51,697 nt of DNA from Chloroflexota bacterium (GTDB lineage Bacteria > Chloroflexota > Limnocylindria > Limnocylindrales > CSP1-4). Each line of letters opens with the position of its first letter. The first letter of the stretch is position 1. The notes under the pieces were generated by a model. The model was not told where the DNA came from and did not search any database. It saw nothing but the letters and a program-made list of their open reading frames with translations. The position numbers were made by a program, and so were the translations under genes. Positions 37,971 through 46,387 of the stretch are shown piece by piece. The stretch spans positions 1 through 51,697 of the forward strand of contig PLOC01000029.1 in the NCBI GenBank assembly GCA_003141955.1. Direction: 5' to 3'.

Positions 37971-38786
37971 ATGGCTGTGCAAGTCGGGTTCCTCGGAGGC
38001 CTTCGCGGGAACTCGGCGCCGGAGCGCGACGCCGGCGCCGAGTTCGACTCGGGCCGCGACGAGCTGGTCGCTCGCTACGCCCACCTCGTCAAGTACGTCG
38101 TCGGCCGGCTGGGGGTCTCAGTCCCGGGCCTCTTCGACCACGAGGACGCAATGCAGGCCGGAGCGCTCGGGCTGCTGCGGGCCATAGACGCCTACAAACC
38201 CGAGGCCGCGACCACCTTCGAGTCGTATGCCATCCTCCGGATCCGCGGCACCATCCTCGATGCGGTCCGTTCCCTTGACTCGGCCGGTCGGGCCGGCCGC
38301 GAAGCCGCCCGTGCCATCCAGGCCGCCATTCGCGACCTGCAGCATGAACTGGGCCGCTCGCCGGCGGAATCTGAGATCGCCGCCCGGCTCGGTCTGCCGG
38401 TGGCCCGCTACCGCGAGCGTCTCCAGGCGGCCTCGGTCGTGAAGGTCTCGTTCGACGAGCACGACGCCCGCGACAGCGACGACGAGTCGATCACGCTGGC
38501 CGACAGCTCTCCCGATCCCAACGCCGTGGACCCGGCCGAGGAAGCCGCCCGCCGCGACGGCATCGCTTCACTCGTGCAGAAGGTCGGCCGTCTTGGCCAG
38601 CGAACGCGCATGGTCCTCGCCCTCTACTACCAGGACGAGATGACGTTCCAGGAGATCGGCCAGGTCCTGGGCGTGACCGGGTCTCGTGCGTGCCAGATCC
38701 ACGCTGCGGCAATCCTGGCTCTTCGCAGCCGGTTGGTGGACTCGGACGTCGCCGCCCGACTCGGGCAGCAGGGGGCACGGCCATGA
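37971..38786 (+). CDS. FliA/WhiG-like (sigma-28 family) sigma factor
   Basis: 271 aa. Region 2 (about 30-105: YAHLVKYVVGRLGV, DHEDAMQAGALGLLRAIDAY, TTFESYAILRIRGTILDAVRSLD), a shortened region 3 (about 110-150: AIRDLQHELGRSPAESEIAARLGL) and region 4 (about 195-255: RTRMVLALYYQDEMTFQEIGQVLGVTGSRACQIHAAAI) follow the FliA/WhiG pattern. No flagellar gene is in the window. Its neighbours are c-di-GMP enzymes, which recalls the link between WhiG-type sigma factors and c-di-GMP in actinomycetes (established for Streptomyces; only an analogy here). The first 26 residues are shared with the next gene product. AGGA lies 5 nt before the ATG, inside a hairpin. Confidence 0.88.
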   Translation: MAVQVGFLGGLRGNSAPERDAGAEFDSGRDELVARYAHLVKYVVGRLGVSVPGLFDHEDAMQAGALGLLRAIDAYKPEAATTFESYAILRIRGTILDAVRSLDSAGRAGREAARAIQAAIRDLQHELGRSPAESEIAARLGLPVARYRERLQAASVVKVSFDEHDARDSDDESITLADSSPDPNAVDPAEEAARRDGIASLVQKVGRLGQRTRMVLALYYQDEMTFQEIGQVLGVTGSRACQIHAAAILALRSRLVDSDVAARLGQQGARP

Positions 38787-38851
38787 TCCGTGGCTTCAAC
38801 ACGGCCCTCTCCAGCAGATACCTGATCGGTCGGTCGCAGGCCGCGAGCCCA

Positions 38852-38879
38852 AGCCCAGGCCTCATAGCGACAGGGGGCT
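38852..38879 (+). promoter_or_regulatory. Leader hairpin copy 2, before the unknown two-repeat gene
   Basis: AGCCC (38852-38856) pairs with GGGCT (38875-38879). A 3-nt bulge (AGG) and an inner CCT/AGG helix close the loop CATAGCGAC. The architecture is the same as copy 1, with a changed bulge and a C for T in the loop. It is followed by CTAGCAGCAACGCAA and ATG 38893, where the ribosome binding site of copy 1 (AGGA) has become GCAA. Confidence 0.6.
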
Positions 38880-38892
38880 AGCAGCAACGCAA

Positions 38893-39672
38893 ATGGCTGG
38901 ACGAACCGGGTTCTTCGGAGGCCTTCGCGGGAACGACACGCCAGAGCGTGACGCCGACACCGAGTTCGGCCTGGACGGGCTGATCGTCGGCCCGCCTCTG
39001 GTCCGCCTCGACAACCCCAACGGCGGACGCTCCGATGGCTTTGGCGCCGCGTCCGGCTTCGACCCTATCTGGGGAACGCTCGGCGCAGCAATTCCGGAGG
39101 CCCTTGACGACGCCGAGGACGAGGCCGAGGGCCCGGCTGTCGAGGTCGAGATCTTCGGCAATGGCTTCCAGATCTCCGGACAGATCCACACCGGCCAGTT
39201 CGACCGACTATCAGGCTGGATCAACATGCAGTCGGGCTTCATCGCTATTCGCGATGCCCTGCACGTCCACCCGGGCAAGGCCGGAGCCCCCGATCTCGAT
39301 CAGCGGAAGGGCACGCTGAGGGTCCGCTTGAGCCAAATAGTGATGATGGCCGAACGGTCGGCCGTCCAGGCGCCACGTCCGGGAGCGCCGGTCGTCCAGA
39401 AGCAACGGCGCAGGGTCTCGATCGTCACGCCGGGCTACAGGCTGGAGGGTAACTTCCACATCCACGCCCACGGAGCCATGACTCAGTTCCTCGAATCCCC
39501 CGATCCGCATTTCCTGCCCATCACAGAGGTTACGGTCCGGGGCCTGTCCAATGCGGCGATGGTCGCCCGCTTCCCGTTCGCGATGGTCAATCGTGAGCAG
39601 CTGGTGACGGTTCTCGACGAGTCCGCGCCGCCCTTCGGCGACGTCGAGCAGACGGAGGCCCGCAGTGCCTGA
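38893..39672 (+). CDS. Unknown protein with two related beta-rich units
   Basis: 259 aa from ATG 38893; the longer track frame runs into the sigma gene. The first 26 residues (MAGRTGFFGGLRGN, PERDADTEF) match the sigma factor's N-terminus. Two similar units follow: one at about 88-150 (FGNGFQISGQIHTGQFDRL, then FIAIRDALHV) and one at about 175-240 (PGYRLEGNFHIHAHG, then FLPITEVTVRGL). Each runs 'Y/F-x-I/L-x-G-x-x-H', a turn, then 'F-x-x-I-x-x-(A/V)'. This resembles small uncharacterised beta domains of DUF6812 type, from memory and with low certainty. No signal peptide or membrane segment. Overlaps the next gene by 8 bp. Candidate partner or effector of the sigma factor. Confidence 0.8.
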   Translation: MAGRTGFFGGLRGNDTPERDADTEFGLDGLIVGPPLVRLDNPNGGRSDGFGAASGFDPIWGTLGAAIPEALDDAEDEAEGPAVEVEIFGNGFQISGQIHTGQFDRLSGWINMQSGFIAIRDALHVHPGKAGAPDLDQRKGTLRVRLSQIVMMAERSAVQAPRPGAPVVQKQRRRVSIVTPGYRLEGNFHIHAHGAMTQFLESPDPHFLPITEVTVRGLSNAAMVARFPFAMVNREQLVTVLDESAPPFGDVEQTEARSA

Positions 39673-42600
39673 CTTGCCTGCCGCGGCCTCGGCGCAAGCC
39701 CCGCGCATTTGTGACCCCAAGATGATCAACCTCCGATCGCAACCTGGTTCACAGGGCCGTGGCGAGCGCGGGTCGGGGCCCGGCGGTCGGGAACGGCGGC
39801 CTGGGGCGACGCGGCGATCAATAGCCGACGGCTCCCGCAGAGGCAGACCGTCCATCGACGCCGCTCTCGACGGCTGGGAGGACCGGCGGCTGCTCCTCGA
39901 CCACATCTCCGACGCCGTCTTCGCGACCGACACGGCTGATCGAATTACGCACTGGACCGCGTCCGCGGAGCGCCTGTTCGGCTATTCCGCCGGAGAGGCG
40001 GTCGGCCGCTCGTTCGGCGAGCTGTTGCCTTTCACAATGGCGCGACCCGGCGACGAGCTTGAACGAAATGCCGCGCTGAAGGCCGGACGGTCGTGGCGCG
40101 GAGCCGCCACTGTTCGGCTTCGCGATGGCCACGAGATCTGGATCGGCTCAGCCGCGGAGCCGATCATGGCCCATGGCCGGCTCCGCGGCAGCGTCTCGGT
40201 GAGCCACGACATCACGTCGATCCACGAGGCGCAGATGAGCCTGGCCGACGAGGAACGGTTCGTCAGCTCGGTTCTCGACGTCATCGGAGCGCTCGTGCTG
40301 GTCCTCGACGCGCAGGGTCGGGTGACTCGCTTCAACAGCGCCTGCGAGCGCCTGAGCGGGTACACGCATGCAGAGGTGGTCGGGCGTGTCGTCTGGGACG
40401 ACCTGATCCCGCCTGCCGAGGTAGGCGACGTGCGGGTCGCGGTGGCCGCTCTACTGGCGGGGACCTTCCCCAACTCGTTCGAGAACCACTGGCTGACTCG
40501 CACGGGTGAATTGCGGCTGATCAGCTGGCAGAACACATGTCTCACCGACGATCAGGGCGCCGTCACCCACGTGATCGCGACCGGGATCGACATCACCGAG
40601 CGCAAGAAGGCTGAGGAGGAGCTGCACCACGAACTCGTGCTGATGCATATGCTCATGGAGAACATCCCTGCTCAGGTGTACTTCAAGGATCGCGACAGCC
40701 GATTCATCAGGATCAGCAGCAACGGGGCCAGGGCACTCGGCTTGAGTGATCCTGGGCAGGCGATTGGCAAAACCGACTTTGACTTCTTCACTGACGAACA
40801 TGCGCACCAGGCCTACGAGGATGAGCAGGAGGTCATTCGGACGGGGCATGCCTACACCACTGAAGAAAGGGAGACACGGGCCGGTCTGCCAGATACTTGG
40901 GTTTCGACGAGCAAGCTGCCCCTGCGCGACGCAGACGAAAGGATCATCGGCACATTCGGCATTTCGGTTGACATCACCGACCGCAGGCAGGCCGAAGAGG
41001 CCTTGCGCGAGCGCGAGCGGTTCGTCGAAGCGGTCCTGGGCGCGACCGAGGCGCTGGTGATTGTCCTCGACCCGCAGGGTCGGGTGGTGCGCCTCAACGA
41101 TGCCTGCGAACGTCTGAGCGGCTATCACGCCGCTGATATCCTCGGTCGCGCCTTCTGGGACCTGCTGCTCCCGTCGGCCGACATCGAGGCCATGCGGGCG
41201 GAGTTTGACAATCTGCAGGCAGGGGCATTCCCCAACAGCCACGAGAGCCAGTGGACGACGGTCGCGGGTGAATTGCGGCTGATCAGCTGGCAGAACACAT
41301 GTCTCACCGACGATCAGGGCGCCGTCACCCACGTGATCGCGACCGGGATCGACATCACCGAGGCTCGTCGCAGGCACGAAGCCATGCGCGGGCTCGAGAC
41401 CGTGGGACGCCTGCTGGCGGACCAGGGGTGGGTCCCGTCCGCGCTCGACGCCGTCCTGGGCGAGATGCAGGCGCGGATGGGCTACCGTCTCCTGGCCCTG
41501 TACCTGAACGACGGGACCGGTCTGCGACTCGCCGCGCAGCGCGGGTACCGGGCGATGCCCGAGCGCCTGGACACCAGCACAGGCGTCGTCGGCCGCGTGC
41601 ATCGAACCGGTCGTGCCCAGCTCGTGTCCGACGTCACGGGTGACCTCGACTACGTGCCCTGGGACGAGAGCGTGGGGTCCGAGGTCGCCGTCCCGCTTAT
41701 CGGCGACGGCGAGACCCTCGGCGTCCTCAACATCGAGGCGGCGCCGCCCGGAACGATGACCGAGAGCGACATGCAGTTCGCCCGGACCATCGCGGATCGC
41801 CTCTCCATCTCCCTGCGACGTAGCCAGGCGCGGGAGGCCCTCCGCGATCGCACCCGCCTGTTCACGGCGCTTGCGGAGTTCGCGGCCGCCGTCAACGCGA
41901 TCCGAGAGCCCGATCGCCTGGTGGCAGCCCTGATCGACGCCGTGGGTGCGGTCGTGCCCTCGGATACGGTGGTGATCACCATGCTGGATCGCAGTGATGG
42001 CCGATACCGCGTCAAGGCGGTCCGCGGACTCGCGCAAGCCGCCGTCGGCGCGATCATCGAGCCGGGCAACGGGACGGCGGGTCGCGCAATCAGCGAGCGC
42101 GCCGTGATCTTGACAGAGCCCCATCCGCGCGCTGAGACGAACGCGGCGTTGCGAGACTACATGCACTACGAATCGGTCCGGACGGTCGGGGTGCCACTCA
42201 TCCGCGATGACAAGGTGCTGGGTGTGATATCGGTAGGCCGGGCCGACACGGACGTGACGTTCACGGCAGCCGAGCGCGAGGTGTTCGCCTTGCTCGGCTC
42301 GCACGTTGCGCTGGCACTAACAAACGCCCACCTCGTCGAGGAGGTGTCGGCACTTGCGATCCACGACGGCCTTACCGGCCTCTACAACCGTCGGCACTTC
42401 GACGCCGCGCTCGAGCTCGCCATCGCCCGTTTCAAGCGCCGTGGACCCGCCGCGAACCTGGCCGCGATCATGTTCGATCTCGATCACTTCGGGGACTTCA
42501 ATCGTCGCCACGGGCATCTGGCTGGCGATGCCGCCCTCCGCCTGTTCGGCGAGATCCTGCGGAAGCGCCTGCGCTCCGCTGACATCGTGGCGCGCTACGG

Positions 42601-42853
42601 TGGCGAGGAGTTCGTCGCCATCCTCGACGACTGCGGCCTCATCGAGGCCACTCGCCTGGCCGACGAAGTCCGCAGAGAGCTCGAGGCTCGCACGGTGCCC
42701 GGCGCCGACGGCCATCTGCTCCGCGCCACCGTGAGCGCCGGGTGCGCCGTCATCGATCCCACCGACCCCACGCAGGAGTCGCTGCTCGGCCTGGCTGACG
42801 CGAGGCTCTTCATGGCTAAGGAAGCCGGCCGCAATCGCGTCGTCGCGGTATGA
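39665..42853 (+). CDS. PAS4-GAF2-GGDEF diguanylate cyclase
   Basis: Large soluble cyclase, 1062 aa, GTG start overlapping the previous stop. Four PAS domains (about 72-185, 195-315, 325-440, 450-565), two GAF domains (about 570-720 and 735-890) and a GGDEF domain (about 895-1060). The active motif is GGEEF in ARYGGEEFVAIL, with the inhibitory-site RSAD five residues upstream. PAS2 and PAS4 are recent duplicates sharing a 98-bp identical stretch; PAS3 is related to the PAS of the cyclase at 28561. It reads several cytosolic signals and makes c-di-GMP. The ATGA overlap couples it to the membrane GGDEF-EAL gene. Confidence 0.93.
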   Translation: MPDLPAAASAQAPRICDPKMINLRSQPGSQGRGERGSGPGGRERRPGATRRSIADGSRRGRPSIDAALDGWEDRRLLLDHISDAVFATDTADRITHWTASAERLFGYSAGEAVGRSFGELLPFTMARPGDELERNAALKAGRSWRGAATVRLRDGHEIWIGSAAEPIMAHGRLRGSVSVSHDITSIHEAQMSLADEERFVSSVLDVIGALVLVLDAQGRVTRFNSACERLSGYTHAEVVGRVVWDDLIPPAEVGDVRVAVAALLAGTFPNSFENHWLTRTGELRLISWQNTCLTDDQGAVTHVIATGIDITERKKAEEELHHELVLMHMLMENIPAQVYFKDRDSRFIRISSNGARALGLSDPGQAIGKTDFDFFTDEHAHQAYEDEQEVIRTGHAYTTEERETRAGLPDTWVSTSKLPLRDADERIIGTFGISVDITDRRQAEEALRERERFVEAVLGATEALVIVLDPQGRVVRLNDACERLSGYHAADILGRAFWDLLLPSADIEAMRAEFDNLQAGAFPNSHESQWTTVAGELRLISWQNTCLTDDQGAVTHVIATGIDITEARRRHEAMRGLETVGRLLADQGWVPSALDAVLGEMQARMGYRLLALYLNDGTGLRLAAQRGYRAMPERLDTSTGVVGRVHRTGRAQLVSDVTGDLDYVPWDESVGSEVAVPLIGDGETLGVLNIEAAPPGTMTESDMQFARTIADRLSISLRRSQAREALRDRTRLFTALAEFAAAVNAIREPDRLVAALIDAVGAVVPSDTVVITMLDRSDGRYRVKAVRGLAQAAVGAIIEPGNGTAGRAISERAVILTEPHPRAETNAALRDYMHYESVRTVGVPLIRDDKVLGVISVGRADTDVTFTAAEREVFALLGSHVALALTNAHLVEEVSALAIHDGLTGLYNRRHFDAALELAIARFKRRGPAANLAAIMFDLDHFGDFNRRHGHLAGDAALRLFGEILRKRLRSADIVARYGGEEFVAILDDCGLIEATRLADEVRRELEARTVPGADGHLLRATVSAGCAVIDPTDPTQESLLGLADARLFMAKEAGRNRVVAV
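40503..40600 (+). repeat. 98-bp direct repeat, copy A (PAS2 end)
   Basis: Identical base for base to 41265-41362, 762 bp (254 codons) downstream and in the same frame. Encodes GELRLISWQNTCLTDDQGAV and the following ITHVIATGIDITE-type end of a PAS domain. Flanking DNA of the two PAS units is diverged. Confidence 0.95.
41265..41362 (+). repeat. 98-bp direct repeat, copy B (PAS4 end)
   Basis: Second copy of the repeat at 40503-40600. Perfect identity between otherwise diverged PAS units suggests recent gene conversion or a very recent partial duplication. Confidence 0.95.
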
Positions 42854-45795
42854 CTCGCGTGGAGACGGGCCGCGGAGTCGCGCTCGATCGAATCCTTCTG
42901 GCCTTCGCCGTGGGCGGCTGGGGCATCGCGGTAGCCTGGCTCACAGTCGGCCTCGGGGGTCCCGGCGCACAGCGTGCCGTCGCCGACATCGGCGAGACCG
43001 CCCTCGACCTGCTGGCTGCGGCGATCGTCCTTCGCGCCGCGCTGCGCGCCGACGTCTGGCGGATTCGCCTCGGCTGGACCCTGCTGGGCGTCGCGACGCT
43101 CGTCTACGCCCTGGGCGACGGGGCATGGGCCTGGTTGGACCTTGGCGGCGGCAGCACAACCTCCCCGTCGTTAGCCGACGTTGCATACGTCAGCTACTAC
43201 CCGATCGTCGTCGTGGCCCTCTTCATGTTCCAGCGCGCATCGTCATTCAGGCGCGACACACTCAGGCTCACGATCGACTCGATGATCGTGGTCGTCGGCG
43301 GCGGCATCGTCGTCTGGCACACGCTCTTTCGACCCATTCTCGAGTCCCTCGACCCGAACCCCCTGAGCGCGGCGCTGGCACTCGGCTACCCGATCGGCGA
43401 CCTCGTGCTCCTGTTCGGTGTCGCCGCGACCGCGCTGCGCCACCCGCCGGAGATCGATGCCAGGGCGCTCACGGCACTGGTCGGCGGTCTCGGGCTCATG
43501 TTCGTTGGCGATGTCGGCTACGGGCAGTTGCAACTCGCCGGCTCATTCGGCCTCGAGCGCTGGCCCGACGTCATCTATCTCAGTTCGACGCTCCTGATTG
43601 CCCTCGCGGGATACTTCCAGGCGCATCCCGGCGCAACGGCGGATGGCCGCGGGCAGGGCCTGAGCCGCTGGCTTCTTGGCCTGCCATATGTCGGGCTCGC
43701 GGCCGGCTACTCGGTCCTCATCGCGCTCGCCCTGGGCAAGTTCACGGGCGAGCTCATCGAGGTGCTCTACGGGGCCGTCTTGCTGACGGCGCTGGCGCTG
43801 ATCCGCCAGGAACTAGTGCTGCGCGACAACGGCCGTCTGCTGACGGAACAGGCACGGCGGGAGTCGGAGGAACGGTTCAGGGCGCTGGCCGCGAACAGCT
43901 CCGATGCCGTCGTGCTCGTCGATCGTGACGGCGTCGTGACCGACGCAGCACCGGCAGTCGGGCGCGTCCTCGGGGTTGATGGTTCCAAGCTGGTGGGACG
44001 CCCGATCTCGCGGCTGGTTCACGCCGACGACGCGGAGCGAATCCAGGCTTTCATCGCGGATGTGGCCGCCGGGCGATCCGTTACCCAGCCCGTCGAGTGG
44101 CGTCTGTGGGATGCCACCGGAGTCTGGCGTCAGGTCGAGACGATCGCCGCCAACCGCCTGGATGACCCCTCCGTCGGGCAGATCGTCCTTACCACGCGCG
44201 ACGTTCGGGAACGCAAGACGCTCGAGCGACAGCTCACGCAAATCGCTCTGCACGACCTTCTGACCGACCTCCCGAACCGCACCCTGTTCCACGACCGGGT
44301 CGGGCAGGCGCTTGCGAGCGCAGCCCGCGCCCAACGGCACACGACCGTCCTGTCGGTCGGCCTGGACGGCTTCAAGCGTGTGAACGAGAGTCTTGGGCAC
44401 ACGGTGGGCGACCTGGTCCTCCAGGAGGTCGCGCGCCGCCTACGGGCCTCGGTCCGCACCGCCGACACCTGTGCCCGCCTCGGCGGGGACGAGTTCGGGG
44501 TCCTGCTCGACGGTCACTCGACGCCAGAGGATGCGCTGGCTGCGGCCGACCGCATCCTCGCCGCCCTCCGAGAGCCAATCAACCTCGCCGACAACCCGAT
44601 CGATCTAACAGCGAGCATGGGCGTCTCGACGACCGCGCCGACCGAGGCCGATGCGAGCAGCCTGCTGCGCAGGGCAGAAGTGGCGAGGTCAGCCGCCCGG
44701 AACAGCGGCGGGGATCGAGTCGCCGTCTTCGAACCGGCGATGCAGGAAGCGGTTCAGATCCGGTTCGAGCTCGAAGCGGACATGCGTCGAGCCATCGACC
44801 GGGCTGAGTTCGTGCTGAACTACCAGCCGATCGTTGACCTGCGGACCGGCGACCTCGTCGGCGCGGAGGCGCTCATCCGCTGGGACCATCCGACCCACGG
44901 AAGGATCGCCCCGAGCGTCTTCATCCCCCTCGCCGAGCAGACGGGGCGGATCGATGAGATCGGTACGTGGGTCCTTCGGACCGCGTGCACCGAAGCCGCC
45001 AGATGGGCTCAGCTTTCCCCCGGCCGGGTGCCCCGCGTGTCGATCAACGTCTCGGCCCATCAGCTCGCCGACCCACGGTTCGCCTGGACTCTTCAGGCGG
45101 CCATGGCTCACGCTGGCGCGTCCCCGAGCTGGGTTACTCTCGAGCTCACCGAGAGCCTGCTGATGCACAACAGCGCCGCCGCCCTCGAACAACTGCACGC
45201 CATCCGCGGCCTGGGCGTTCATGTTGCCATCGACGACTTTGGGACCGGATACTCGTCGCTGGCCTACCTGGAGCGTTTCCCCGTTACCCATATCAAGATC
45301 GACCGGTCGTTCGTGACTCCGCTGGACGATCCGCGTCAGGGAGCCGGTGTCGTCCGTGCGATCGTCGAAATCGGGCGTGCGCTCGGCCTGACGACCGTGG
45401 CCGAAGGGATCGAGACGCCGGCCGAGCTCCGGCGGCTCCAGGAGCTCGGTTGCGTGCTCGGCCAGGGCTTCCTCTTCTCGCGACCCCTGGAGCCGGACGC
45501 GATGGCTGACCTCGTCGCGCGCAAGGCCGGACCCGTCTTCGCCCGCGAGGTCGCTGCGGCGGACCCAGGACGATCGGTTGGGACGAAGGCGTCCACCTCC
45601 GCCCGGGGGGAGCCGGGCGGGCGGCCGATGCCATCGGTCGCGTCGATGGTGTCGCGTCGAGCGCTGCGCACCACCCGCTTGAAGAGGCCACGAACGGCGG
45701 GCTCGTCGTCCATGAGGAGGACCGGGCCGCGGGCCGCCTCAGACGATGGGCTCGGCTCGGTCATCTCGCCTGCCACTCGCTCCATGTGGGGCTGA
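42850..45795 (+). CDS. Membrane PAS-GGDEF-EAL protein with aberrant C-terminal tail
   Basis: 981 aa. Residues 10-320 hold about nine hydrophobic helices of a MASE-like sensor. They are followed by PAS (about 335-455), GGDEF (about 465-620; GGDEF in ARLGGDEFGVLL with inhibitory RTAD upstream) and EAL (about 635-885; GAEALIRWDHP, INVSAHQ, LELTESLLM, IDDFGTGYSSL, IKIDRSF, AEGIETPAEL). Both catalytic domains look intact, so it may be bifunctional or switchable. The last 90 or so residues are Arg/Ser/Gly-rich and read antisense through a response-regulator remnant; the natural stop was probably lost. Coupled by ATGA to the upstream cyclase. Confidence 0.9.
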   Translation: MTRVETGRGVALDRILLAFAVGGWGIAVAWLTVGLGGPGAQRAVADIGETALDLLAAAIVLRAALRADVWRIRLGWTLLGVATLVYALGDGAWAWLDLGGGSTTSPSLADVAYVSYYPIVVVALFMFQRASSFRRDTLRLTIDSMIVVVGGGIVVWHTLFRPILESLDPNPLSAALALGYPIGDLVLLFGVAATALRHPPEIDARALTALVGGLGLMFVGDVGYGQLQLAGSFGLERWPDVIYLSSTLLIALAGYFQAHPGATADGRGQGLSRWLLGLPYVGLAAGYSVLIALALGKFTGELIEVLYGAVLLTALALIRQELVLRDNGRLLTEQARRESEERFRALAANSSDAVVLVDRDGVVTDAAPAVGRVLGVDGSKLVGRPISRLVHADDAERIQAFIADVAAGRSVTQPVEWRLWDATGVWRQVETIAANRLDDPSVGQIVLTTRDVRERKTLERQLTQIALHDLLTDLPNRTLFHDRVGQALASAARAQRHTTVLSVGLDGFKRVNESLGHTVGDLVLQEVARRLRASVRTADTCARLGGDEFGVLLDGHSTPEDALAAADRILAALREPINLADNPIDLTASMGVSTTAPTEADASSLLRRAEVARSAARNSGGDRVAVFEPAMQEAVQIRFELEADMRRAIDRAEFVLNYQPIVDLRTGDLVGAEALIRWDHPTHGRIAPSVFIPLAEQTGRIDEIGTWVLRTACTEAARWAQLSPGRVPRVSINVSAHQLADPRFAWTLQAAMAHAGASPSWVTLELTESLLMHNSAAALEQLHAIRGLGVHVAIDDFGTGYSSLAYLERFPVTHIKIDRSFVTPLDDPRQGAGVVRAIVEIGRALGLTTVAEGIETPAELRRLQELGCVLGQGFLFSRPLEPDAMADLVARKAGPVFAREVAAADPGRSVGTKASTSARGEPGGRPMPSVASMVSRRALRTTRLKRPRTAGSSSMRRTGPRAASDDGLGSVISPATRSMWG
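45627..45764 (-). pseudogene. Truncated response-regulator (receiver) remnant
   Basis: Leftward frame starting MTEPSPSSEAARG with GPVLLMDDEPAVRGLFKRVV, then ...TIDATDGIGR, a clear receiver-domain beginning: beta1, the acidic DDE pair, helix 1, and the beta2 end 'ATDG'. The homology then stops and the frame runs into low-complexity sequence antisense to the GGDEF-EAL gene. The phospho-acceptor Asp and the rest of the domain are missing. It is most likely the 5' relic of a gene cut by a deletion or rearrangement. Confidence 0.6.
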
Positions 45796-45804
45796 GTTCT
45801 GGCC

Positions 45805-46368
45805 ATGGACGACCTCTACAAGAACCTGCAGGTCGACCCGCGCGCCGAGTCCGAAGTCATCCGCGCGGCCTACTACGCGCTCGCCCGCAAGTACCACCCC
45901 GACGTCGGGGGCGATCTGCGGCGCATGGTCGACTTCAATGCGGCCTGGGCGGTGCTTGGGAATCCGCTCCTGCGATCTGCCTACGACGCGGAGCGGGGCC
46001 GACCAACTCCGTCCTCCGTGACCGCGGAACGTGCGGACGCGCATGGCGACAACGGACAGGCCCGCGGCGAGACGCCGCCGCGGAGCAGGCTCGACTCGAG
46101 CAGCATCCTCGACTTCGGCCGCTATGCGGGTTGGTCGCTCGCTCAGATCGTCGAGAAAGATCCGGACTACCTGGAGTGGCTGGTGCGGACCCCGATCGGA
46201 CGCCGGCTGGCGGCCGAGGCGAGAGCGCTCCTCGAGTCCCGGGCAGCGTCCCGCAGTCCGGTCGGAGTGGGGCGTGGTGGCCCGCAAAGCGGAGGTCCCA
46301 TTGGTGAGCGCAGAGAGCGGACATCGGCGGGACGGCAGTGGTTCGGCCGATCGAGGCAGCGCCGCTGA
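45805..46368 (+). CDS. J-domain protein with DUF3820-like C-terminal module
   Basis: 187 aa. The N-terminal J domain is evident: LYKNLQVDPRAESEVIRAAYYALARKYHPDVGG with the HPD that stimulates Hsp70 ATPase, then FNAAWAVLGNPLLRSAYD. After a linker, residues 100-135 (ILDFGRYAGWSLAQIVE, DPDYLEWLVRTPIG) match the small 'FGKYKGxxLxxIxxxDPxYLxWL' module found at the end of exonuclease X-like proteins and DUF3820. The tail is Arg/Gly-rich. No DnaK or GrpE gene is nearby. The combination suggests a specialised cochaperone, possibly nucleic-acid linked; that is inference. Confidence 0.85.
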   Translation: MDDLYKNLQVDPRAESEVIRAAYYALARKYHPDVGGDLRRMVDFNAAWAVLGNPLLRSAYDAERGRPTPSSVTAERADAHGDNGQARGETPPRSRLDSSSILDFGRYAGWSLAQIVEKDPDYLEWLVRTPIGRRLAAEARALLESRAASRSPVGVGRGGPQSGGPIGERRERTSAGRQWFGRSRQRR

Positions 46369-46375
46369 GCCGCGC

Positions 46376-46381
46376 TAACCT
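46376..46381 (+). promoter_or_regulatory. -10 element of a leaderless transcript (TAACCT)
   Basis: TAACCT ends exactly 6 nt before ATG 46388. The intervening GACGCC offers no ribosome binding site. Confidence 0.5.
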
Positions 46382-46387
46382 GACGCC

